Origin: Gemmatimonadota bacterium
GTDB taxonomy: Bacteria; Latescibacterota; UBA2968; UBA8231
Direction of reading: 5' to 3'
DNA: 35,181 nt
NCBI GenBank assembly: GCA_028875345.1
Contig: JAPPEG010000344.1
Coordinates: 1-35,181, forward strand
In this document: positions 22,969 through 31,100 of the stretch, piece after piece
How the letters are laid out: every line of letters starts with the position of its first letter
Numbering within the stretch: the stretch's first letter is position 1
Translations under genes and position numbers: made by a program
Notes under the pieces: model-generated
The model's input: the letters and a program-made list of their open reading frames with translations, nothing else
Told to the model about the DNA's origin: nothing
Databases searched by the model: none

Positions 22969-23038
22969 CAATATGGAATCGGCATCGCAGGTGGACTCGA
23001 TGGGTCACACCCTCAAACCAAAATTGGAGAAGAGAGAC

Positions 23039-25123
23039 ATGAACGCGTACTCCGCAGCCTTGATGGTCCTAATCGCCTCCTTGAGCCTCTGTCTAGCCGC
23101 AACAAGCGCCCAAAGCCAGCCCCGCGCCGCAATCGTCACCGGCGAGGTCCACAACGCTCCGTCGCGGGAAATCGAGTTCCACCACGAACCGCTACTCGCT
23201 CCCGGACCTTCCCAACACCACATCGTCTTGGACGAGCAAAACCGCTTTGCCCTCCTCTTGAACATTCCCAAGGGAACTTTCGTCTCTGGGCATGACAAAG
23301 ATGGACGACAACACATCCCCTTCTTTGTCGAACCCGGCGACAGCCTGCACGCGGTCGTAACCTTCGCCGAGGTGACGGAAGCCGACCCTTTAGCGGCGGT
23401 GGAACCCGACAGTTTGCACAGCGCAGCCGATGAGGCCCCTCCCTCCTACTCCCTGACTTTTAGCGGCCGGGGCGCGGAGAACAATCGCTTTTTAGCCGAG
23501 TTCTGGCCTCAACATAGTGCCTTCGAACCAGATTATGCGCTGGAGGCTGAGGAGTTTGTACGCCAAGTCAAACAGCGGCGTCGGGATGAATTTGCCTTGC
23601 TCGCCGAGGGGCGCGAGCAATACGCTCTTTCTCCGGGGTTTATCGACTATATGACGGCCTTCATCAACTACAACTGGGCTGACCAGACGATTTCCTATCC
23701 GCTGTTTTCGTTGGACAACGGCGCATTGGTACGCCGATACATCTCTGGCATCCCCGACAGAAGAGTGGTCCCCCCGGACTACTACGACTTCCTACAAGAA
23801 ATTCCCTTGATGGATGAAAAGGCTATTGGCGTGAGAGAGTATCGCTCGTTTCTGGAGAACACCCTAGAGTTGGAGGCGAAGTCGGACAAGCCACCTAGAC
23901 TTGCCGATAGGTACAAGCTGTCGGGGTTGGGTCTATCCCCGGCCGTCCATGTCCAACTCGATTCCATGTACGACGCGAACAACCCACCCAGACTATCACA
24001 GATGATCGCTCTGTCGGGGTTGGGTCTATCCCCGGCCGCCCAAGCCCAACTCGACTCCATGTACGAAGACCCCAAAGAGATCAGCGCGTCCGAAAAGGCC
24101 ACTTGGTTGGGTTTGGAGTTATCGCCGGCCGCCCAAGCCCAACTCGATTCCTATGAGGATCATCGCATGCGCATGGCCTTCAGTGATATGGAAGATACCA
24201 CGAGGACTGATACAACAGGCGGGAGTTTGACCTTCCATATACCAATGGCAAGAATCAACGAGTGGTACGAATACCTAAACAATCGCCCACTATCGGCAAG
24301 GATTGACTTGTCGAGTTTTGAGTTATCGCCGGCCGTCCAAGCCCAACTCGACTCCATGCACCAAAATCGCCAACCGCTCAAGCTATCCCAAAGAGTTGAC
24401 TTAGCGGCCTTGAATCTATCGCCGGCCATCCAAGCCCAACTCGACTCCATCTTTGCTGGACCGAGTTTTATTATCCCCCGAGGAGGTGCAGAACGATACG
24501 ACATAGCCAAGCAAAAATTGCAAGGGCGAGTACTCTACTGGTTTCTGGCTGAAGAGTTGATGGATGGAATTCGGCACGGCTATGAAGCCTATGTGGATGC
24601 CCGCTGGCAATCCTTTGAAGAAAGCAATCCCTTTCCAGAATACACCGAGGCCCTCCAAGCAGAACAGAACAAGCTCTTGACGCTGCAACCGGGACAACCC
24701 GCTCCTGATTTTACCCTCCATGACCCCGACGGCCAATCCGTATCGCTGAGCCAGTTCAAGGGCAAGGTGGTCTTGATGGATTTCTGGGCGAGTTGGTGTG
24801 GACCGTGCATCACCGATTTAGGGACCCTTCGCAAGATCAAGGAACAAGTGGCCGCCCAGCCGGTGGTCTTCCTCAACGTCTCGTTGGACGAGAACGAAGG
24901 AGCTTGGAAGCGAGCCATTGCCAAACACCAGATCAAAGGCGTCCACGTGCGCTCGGACGGCGGGGCAACGCAAGCCTATAATGTGAGCGGCATTCCTCGG
25001 TATTATCTGGTGAATCCACAAGGGCTGATTGTGGAGAATAATTTGAGGGTATCGAGTACTGATGAGGTTGTGGCAAAAATCGAGGAACATCTGTTGAGGA
25101 AGACGACCGGGTCCGTACAATAG
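23039..25123 (+). CDS. Exported TlpA-like thioredoxin protein with internal LSPAxQAQLDSM repeats
   Basis: 694 residues from the ATG at 23039, preceded by GGAG and opening a signal peptide (MNAYSAALMVLIASLSLCLAATSAQS). An in-frame extension to 22898 would overlap the repressor gene and hide the signal peptide. Residues 30-270 resemble the N-terminal region of exported TlpA/DUF4369-type proteins (GTFVSGHDKDG, FFVEPGDSLH). Residues about 294-473 hold five degenerate copies of an LSPAxQAQLDSM motif. The C-terminal thioredoxin domain (about 545-690) has PGQPAPDFTL, the redox motif WCGPC (586-590) and a cis-proline loop GIPRYY (P653). Known: TlpA/ResA proteins reduce or isomerise disulfides in the periplasm. 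Its place between blaI-like and blaR1-like genes suggests induction under envelope or thiol stress, which is inference. Confidence 0.88.
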   Translation: MNAYSAALMVLIASLSLCLAATSAQSQPRAAIVTGEVHNAPSREIEFHHEPLLAPGPSQHHIVLDEQNRFALLLNIPKGTFVSGHDKDGRQHIPFFVEPGDSLHAVVTFAEVTEADPLAAVEPDSLHSAADEAPPSYSLTFSGRGAENNRFLAEFWPQHSAFEPDYALEAEEFVRQVKQRRRDEFALLAEGREQYALSPGFIDYMTAFINYNWADQTISYPLFSLDNGALVRRYISGIPDRRVVPPDYYDFLQEIPLMDEKAIGVREYRSFLENTLELEAKSDKPPRLADRYKLSGLGLSPAVHVQLDSMYDANNPPRLSQMIALSGLGLSPAAQAQLDSMYEDPKEISASEKATWLGLELSPAAQAQLDSYEDHRMRMAFSDMEDTTRTDTTGGSLTFHIPMARINEWYEYLNNRPLSARIDLSSFELSPAVQAQLDSMHQNRQPLKLSQRVDLAALNLSPAIQAQLDSIFAGPSFIIPRGGAERYDIAKQKLQGRVLYWFLAEELMDGIRHGYEAYVDARWQSFEESNPFPEYTEALQAEQNKLLTLQPGQPAPDFTLHDPDGQSVSLSQFKGKVVLMDFWASWCGPCITDLGTLRKIKEQVAAQPVVFLNVSLDENEGAWKRAIAKHQIKGVHVRSDGGATQAYNVSGIPRYYLVNPQGLIVENNLRVSSTDEVVAKIEEHLLRKTTGSVQ
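23918..24451 (+). repeat. Five degenerate copies of an LSPAxQAQLDSM-coding unit
   Basis: Copies begin near 23918, 24005, 24108, 24309 and 24402. The core codes LxLSPA[AVI]QAQLDS[MI]; the DNA core (ccggccgcccaagcccaact) is also strongly conserved, so the copies arose by duplication. Spacing is irregular (about 90 to 200 bp), with unrelated linkers between copies. Copies 1 and 2 also share an upstream LSGLG extension and are the most alike at DNA level. Confidence 0.85.
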
Positions 25124-25132
25124 GAGGCTCCC

Positions 25133-26644
25133 ATGGAATGGACGCATTTTGTCGAGCCAATCGCCAGCACCGTAATCGACCTCGGCTTCAAGGCCGCCCT
25201 TCTCATCGCCTTTGCTGGTCTAGCGATCCGCCTGTTGACTTGCCGCCGCCCAGCTTGGTCCTGCCTGCTGTGGAGCGCCACCTTGGGTGCGGTAGCCCTA
25301 TTACCGCTAGGGGCTTTGCTCGGACCCGTCCTGCCTTGGGGCCAAACCCCAATCCCCCACTTCGACGGGACTTGGTTCCTGAACACCGAGCCGACCCCGG
25401 CTTCCGTACCCCCAGCCGCCCCGATCACCGCCGGTCCCGCTTGGTGGCAATGGGCCGTGGCCAGCCTGTACCTACTCGGCTTGGCCTTTGCGCTGACGCG
25501 CTTGGGCTGGGGCCTATGGCACCTGCACCGCCTGCGCCAATCCGTCCACTTGGTGGACGCAGCTCCAGTCGAGGCTTTGCGGCGGCAATTGGGCCTGCAT
25601 CATCCGGTCCAGCTAGGCGTATCCCCCCTCCTGCAAACCCCGGTCCTGTTCGGATGGCACCGCCCCACTATTGCCCTGCCTGCCGCCCTTTATGCCCAGT
25701 GTACCCCGGAGGCGTTGCAGGACATTATCGTCCACGAGTTGGTCCACTTAAAACGCCGCGACCCCCTGCTCAATATGCTGAGTCAAGGGATCGTGGCTCT
25801 GTATTGGTTCCATCCCTTAGTACATTGGGCGGCCCATTCTTTGGTCGAGATGCGCGAATGCGCCTGCGACGATTGGGTGGTGGCCCAAAGTGGCGATCCG
25901 CTAACCTATGCCGAGACCCTACTCCACGCCGCGGCCGACCAGCGTCCCCGCCTAGCTGTGACCATGGCGCGTTCTGGGCGCGTGGCCAAGCGCGTCGAGC
26001 GCCTTTTGGACCCGTCCCATCGTCCTCATCCTCGCGTGCATGGGATTCTGGGCGGCAGCGCAGTAGCGATGATATTAACCCTAGCCGGATGTATGGGTGG
26101 CTTGGGACGCGGCGGGGAAACGTCGGGACCTCAAGCCCAGCGATGGATAATTACCCCGCCCGCTAGCGTTGCCGTCGATTCGGTCAATGTCCAAGTTCGC
26201 GCAGTGGCTATATCAAGTGCCTACCCCCTCGCCAGCGGGATCGTCGATCCGGTCCAACCCGTCAAGCCGGTCCAACCCGTCAAGCCGGTCCAACCCGTCA
26301 AGCCGGTCCAAGTCAAAGGGGTCTTTCCACTTCTCGCCCGGGCCGATAAATTGCTCGCTAGTGGGACCGTTGATTCGGTCAATGTCAATGTCCACCGCGA
26401 CAGCCCCGATGCCCCCCTAGCAATCTCCATGCAGTTTCCCCCGCACATCCAAATGCAAGTGACCGCCTCGGCTAGCGATACTCCCGTCGATTCGGTCAAA
26501 GTCAACATCCTCGGCAGCAGCGCCGATACGCTAAAAGTCTTCATGCAGCGTTCCCTAGACATCCCCATACAAGTGGCGGCTCCCGTCAATACGATCATGC
26601 TCAAATTCCTCGACGACAGCGCCGATTCGATTAATAAAAGCTAG
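25133..26644 (+). CDS. BlaR1/MecR1-type M56 metalloprotease with repeat tail
   Basis: 503 residues; the ATG at 25133 follows an AGGAGG that overlaps the previous stop. Membrane segments lie at about 15-35, 45-67 and 107-127, then again at 214-235 and 306-325. The zinc site is intact: HELVH at 201-205 plus RECACD with E242 as the third ligand. Known: M56 proteases sense an extracytoplasmic signal and trigger destruction of the BlaI repressor. The usual penicillin-binding sensor domain is missing. Instead, after the last helix (about 326-503) there is a low-complexity tail with VDSVNVQV, VDSVNVNV and VDSVKVNI repeats and a PVQPVK run (373-393). The signal sensed is therefore unlikely to be a beta-lactam. 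A Cys at 320 in LTLAGC looks like a lipobox but lies inside the last helix. Confidence 0.9.
   Translation: MEWTHFVEPIASTVIDLGFKAALLIAFAGLAIRLLTCRRPAWSCLLWSATLGAVALLPLGALLGPVLPWGQTPIPHFDGTWFLNTEPTPASVPPAAPITAGPAWWQWAVASLYLLGLAFALTRLGWGLWHLHRLRQSVHLVDAAPVEALRRQLGLHHPVQLGVSPLLQTPVLFGWHRPTIALPAALYAQCTPEALQDIIVHELVHLKRRDPLLNMLSQGIVALYWFHPLVHWAAHSLVEMRECACDDWVVAQSGDPLTYAETLLHAAADQRPRLAVTMARSGRVAKRVERLLDPSHRPHPRVHGILGGSAVAMILTLAGCMGGLGRGGETSGPQAQRWIITPPASVAVDSVNVQVRAVAISSAYPLASGIVDPVQPVKPVQPVKPVQPVKPVQVKGVFPLLARADKLLASGTVDSVNVNVHRDSPDAPLAISMQFPPHIQMQVTASASDTPVDSVKVNILGSSADTLKVFMQRSLDIPIQVAAPVNTIMLKFLDDSADSINKS
26249..26311 (+). repeat. 18-bp perfect tandem repeat, 3.5 copies
   Basis: Unit CCGGTCCAACCCGTCAAG at 26249-26266, 26267-26284 and 26285-26302, plus a half copy to 26311. 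It codes PVQPVK repeats in the tail of the BlaR1-like protein. Being perfect and a multiple of three, it can change copy number by slippage without a frameshift. Confidence 0.95.
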
Positions 26645-26677
26645 ATGTGGGGCTACACGCGCAAAGAAAATTGAAAA

Positions 26678-28132
26678 ATGGACCATCCCAATATCCTCTT
26701 CATTCTCTCCGACCAGCACAGCAAGTTCCACCTCGGCTGCTACGGCGACCCGCTGGTGCGCACCCCGCACCTCGACCGCTTGGCCAGCGAGGGCATGCGC
26801 TTTGCCAATGCGTACACCCCCTCGCCTTTGTGCGCGCCAGCACGCATGGCCTTTATGACCGGGCGGCGGCCTAGCGCCAACCAAGTCTGGGGCAACGACC
26901 ACATCCTCAACTCGGCGCTGCCGACTTGGGCCCATGCCGTGGGCGCGGCTGGATACGAGACCGCGCTGATTGGCCGCATGCACTTTGTCGGCCCCGAACA
27001 GCGCCACGGCTTTGAGCGCCGACCCATCGGCGAGTACAGCGCCCTGCATCCGGGTGCGGCCCGACAGGGCGACCCCATGTTCAAGAACATTCCCGCCAGC
27101 ACCTCGGGCCAAACCCGCGAATGCGTCGAAATAGCCGGGTACGGCCGCACTACGTACCAATCCTTTGACGACCGGGTCGCCGAGGCGGCTTGCACCTATT
27201 TGGCGGAAAAGGCGCAAACGCGCGACCGGCCCTTTGCCGCAGTAGCAGGCTTTGTACTGCCGCACTGCCCATTCTTCGCCCCCAAGGATCTCTACGATTA
27301 TTACTACGACCGCGTCGATGTGCCGCAACCCGACCCGACCGGCGAGCCAGCGGCCGTGACCAATTTCAAAAAGCGCCGCCTCCTTGACCAACCCCTGCCC
27401 AAAGAGCGCATCCGCGTGGCGCGGGCGGCCTATTTTGGTCTGTGCGAATACTTCGACCGCAAAGTCGGCCAGCTCCTCGACAAACTCGACGAGACCGGCT
27501 TGCGCGACAATACGTTGGTGATCTACTCCAGCGACCACGGCGAGATGGCCGGCGAGCACGGCTGCTGGTGGAAGAGCAACTACTACGAAGGCTCGGTCGG
27601 CGTCCCCCTCATCGCCCGTTTGCCCGGCGTAATCCCGGCGGGCGCAGAAAACCCGGTGCTATGCAATTTGCTCGATTGGGCACCCACCGCCGTAGAAGTA
27701 GCCGGCGGCGAGCCTCTACCCTCCACCGATGGTCATTCCCTGTGGCGCGAACTACAGGGTCGCGCAGACGACGCCCGCCCCGATACTACCTTCAGCGAAC
27801 TGGGTCCCTCGCGCGGCGATGCTCCTTCGCGCATGATCCGGCAGGGACCGTGGAAACTCTACAAATACCACGACGACACCCCACCGGCTTTGTTTAATCT
27901 GGCGGACGATCCAGGGGAGTGGGACGACTTGGGCAGCGCTGATGCTTACGCTGCCGTGCGGCAACATCTGCTCGACCAACTCTACGCCGATTGGGATCCC
28001 GAACAAGTGGCGCAACGCAGCGCTGAACTAACGCGGGATGCACAAGTGCTGACGGCGTGGGGACGGGCAGTGCAGCCCCTGCACGAAGACACTCTGCCAG
28101 TCGAAGACGTCGAGGATGTGGTGTGCTGTTGA
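26678..28132 (+). CDS. S1-family sulfatase, choline-sulfatase-like
   Basis: 484 residues; ATG at 26678, 33 nt after the previous stop with only an A-rich upstream region, so expression may depend on the upstream operon. The sulfatase signature LCAPARMAFMTGR has the C-x-P-x-R core at C52-P54-R56, where the cysteine would be converted to formylglycine. N-terminal metal ligands D12 and Q13 (FILSDQHS) and the second site D286-H287 (YSSDHGEMAGEHG) with K299 (WWKSNYYEGS) match the choline-sulfatase-like branch more than the DD-type arylsulfatases. No signal peptide is present, so the enzyme is probably cytoplasmic. No formylglycine-generating or anSME maturation gene is in the window. The substrate is uncertain: a small sulfated compound or an imported glycan fragment. 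Confidence 0.9.
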   Translation: MDHPNILFILSDQHSKFHLGCYGDPLVRTPHLDRLASEGMRFANAYTPSPLCAPARMAFMTGRRPSANQVWGNDHILNSALPTWAHAVGAAGYETALIGRMHFVGPEQRHGFERRPIGEYSALHPGAARQGDPMFKNIPASTSGQTRECVEIAGYGRTTYQSFDDRVAEAACTYLAEKAQTRDRPFAAVAGFVLPHCPFFAPKDLYDYYYDRVDVPQPDPTGEPAAVTNFKKRRLLDQPLPKERIRVARAAYFGLCEYFDRKVGQLLDKLDETGLRDNTLVIYSSDHGEMAGEHGCWWKSNYYEGSVGVPLIARLPGVIPAGAENPVLCNLLDWAPTAVEVAGGEPLPSTDGHSLWRELQGRADDARPDTTFSELGPSRGDAPSRMIRQGPWKLYKYHDDTPPALFNLADDPGEWDDLGSADAYAAVRQHLLDQLYADWDPEQVAQRSAELTRDAQVLTAWGRAVQPLHEDTLPVEDVEDVVCC

Positions 28133-28142
28133 GGGGTTTGCC

Positions 28143-31100
28143 TCACATATACGATAGAAAATGCCCGGTCTCGCCCAACACGCCGTCAATACACAGCCAC
28201 AATCCGGCCGCGGTCGCCTCTCCCAAAATTAGTCCTAGGAAAAACGGCTTGGCCCGCTCGTAAAGCGGCATCCCACCCCACTTGACAATGCCCAGCTTGA
28301 GTGCCCACGCGATGAGCACCGAAAACCACACCTGATTAGCCAGCCAACCGACGCTGACGATAAACCCCAGCGGGTGCAACGGCCACCAGTAAAACCGATG
28401 ATGCCCCCACAACAGCACAGCCTCAAAGAGACCACCGATGCCAGTAAACAACCAACCGCGCATATCGGCTGGCAGCGGATCGACGATCGGCCGCGCCATA
28501 TCGGTAAACGTGCGATTGGCCTGACGGGTCATAAAGAACGGATGCAAATTGATCCCGCCGTGCTCGTAGCACACCTGAAAAATAATCCACGTCGCCCCGG
28601 CCAAACTCACCACTAACGCCAGCGCCATCCCCCAAAACAGCCGCCTTTTAGAGCCAACCACCGCCTCGGCCAGCTTGAGCGAATTGGCCGCGGCAATCAT
28701 CGGAAAGAGCCGCATCTCGGACTGCCAGACGTACGTAAAAGTCAGAGCCGTCAGCCCCTTGGCCCCAATCACCGGTGCGCCGACTGCGGAGATGACGAAA
28801 AATGCCGCCACCATCGGCGAGCGCGCCGTCGCCAGCCCGGCCGTGGCCACCGCCCGCGTGACAAACACGTAAAAGAGCAAGCACACCAGCAAAAACAGCG
28901 GCAAAATCGCCAGCGGCACCCCAGACGCCCACAGCCACGCGCCCACGAAGAGCAGGCTGACCAAAAAGCCAAAGACCGCCACCCGATAGGAAAGCATTTC
29001 CCCCGAATCATCCACCGTCGGGTCGCCGCGCCACGCCTTGCGCCACACCGCCCCCAAGTGCCGCCGCCCCATCCACAAAGTGTAGGCGACGAAAATCAAA
29101 CAGGCCCCCATCACCTCGTGCGTCAGGTCCGCAGTCTGCGAGTAGGAGTAGAGACTGAGCTTTTCGGTACTGGCAATGCCCAACGAGGCGAAAATCCCCT
29201 CTTGCGCCTTGTTGAAGAGGTAGAAAAACCAAATCGAAAAGGAAATGTTTAGGTTGACCAAATAGAAAAAGCCGATCCACGCGTACACCCAGTGCGAATT
29301 CAGCTTACTGCCGATCCACGGCAGTTGCCCAGCCGACTGAATTGGCGTCGGCACCGCCGGAAAGTAGTAGTGCAGCCCCTTGAGCGACAGCAGGACGAAC
29401 GGCACTGCAAAGCCGATCCACAACAGCCGCTGCTTAAAAAGCGGCGCTAGCTTAGACCCCGGCTGGTCCTCCTCCACCATCTTGAGCGGCAGTTGCACCA
29501 TGGGATAGGCCAGCCGCTCGTGCTGCGACCACTGCCGGTGCAGGATGGAACTCATGCAGAGCATCATAAAGCTCAGCACCAAAAAGAAGACATACCAATA
29601 GCTCAGCGTCTCGCTCCAAGCCGCCCACGGAATGCCCTCCCCTGGCGACAATCCCTCGTGCAAATCGACAATCGCCTGCCGATCCTGCGGAGCCAACCAC
29701 GGCGTCACATGCGGAAAGAAAATCTCACCCCAGTTATTCTCCGGGGTCGCGTAGTAGTACAGCCCACTGATAATCGGAATCAGATAGCCGACAAACGCCT
29801 GCGTTGGCACGGCCGACGCCAACAGCATCATCGCGTAAATGAGCACCAAATCGGCCCGCCCCAAGGCGAGACCGCGGCCCAGCACCCGTAACAGAGTATT
29901 AACCACCACCACCAAGACGAAAAACAGAAAGATCGCCCCAGGCGACGAGCTGTTGAGCGCCATGAACGACCCTTGCAGCATAATCACCGCGTAGGGTGCC
30001 CCCACGCCGATGCACAAGGCCAACAGCGCCCCCACCGCAAATCCCCGCCAAGTAAAAGACGCCGGCTGTTCCGCTGCCGACTGTTCCGCTACGCGCTGCT
30101 CGGCCTGCTCGGCCGCCAGCGTCCGCGCCGACTCCACGTGCTGGACGCGATCGGCCTCCCGGAGCGCGTACCAAATCAACATCTGCTTGCGCAAGGCCTC
30201 TACCAACCGCAGGTTGAGCCGCTGCCAGTAGTGATGCTCGCCACTTAGCCGATGCAACCGGACTTCCATCGCCCGCGAGCGCTCACCAGCCGACACAAAC
30301 TCCACGACCACCTCTTGACTCACCCCCAAGTCAAACGGGGCCAACCACAGCGCAAACGAGAGGCGATAGCCATCGGCCTGCGCAACCTGCATATCCTCGA
30401 CGTAAAAATCCCCCAGCGTCGCCCGGCCAAAGGCCCCAAAGTAATTGGCCAAAAAGCCGCACACCCCCTCGACTTCTCCCTCGCCGAGCATGAAGGGAAA
30501 CTCAAACAGCCACTCGTCGCCGCTGGGCGGGTCCGGCCGCCAGCGCCGCACCACGTCCGGCACCGCCTGCCGCGCCGCCACCCGCGCCGGATAGATCGTC
30601 GATAGCAACACCACCCCCATCACCGCCAGCGCGGCCCCAATCGCCGCCAGTGACGAGTAGTTCAAGGTCAGTCCCTGCAACAGTCCCAGCCCCAACAGCA
30701 CCCTCCCCAACCCCTGGCCCAGCAAGTAGCCCAACGTCGTCCCCAACACCGCATAGACGCAGGCTTCGGCCACAAACAGCAGCGCGATGTGCAAGGGTGC
30801 CAGCCCCACCGAGGAGTAGATGCCGATCTCGCGCAGGCGCTCGTACACCGCCCCCATCATCGCATTGAGCACAATGAGCGCGGCCACCAGCGCGGGAATC
30901 GCCAGCACCCCCAACCCCTGCACAGCCGTCAGCCCCACGGAACTCAGAGCAGTCACCCTCCCATCCGGCGAGCCGACGAACAAAGTGACCGCAACCCGCG
31001 TCAGATAGTCCTCGACCAACGCCTGCCCGTCGGTCGCGCCCGGAAAGCGCACAGCTATCGAGCGCAAGCTCCCACCAGCCTCGATCAGCGTCTGATAGGG

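Noticed and set aside
22898-23038. N-terminal extension of the thioredoxin-like protein
   Set aside because: It would overlap the repressor gene by 71 nt and bury a well-formed signal peptide that starts at 23039 behind 47 residues of shadow-like sequence.
26074-26093. Lipobox-like LTLAGC in the BlaR1-type protein
   Set aside because: It lies at residue 320 at the end of the last membrane helix, not near the N-terminus, so signal peptidase II processing is unlikely.
26555-27559. Minus-strand open frame of 334 codons
   Set aside because: It lies antisense to the sulfatase active-site region and the BlaR1 tail. The plus strand carries clear catalytic motifs, and the minus frame shows no domain or ribosome site.
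28130-28145. TGAGG / CCTCA hairpin between convergent genes
   Set aside because: Only 5 bp of stem with no T-run on either strand; it overlaps both gene ends and is not convincing as a bidirectional terminator.
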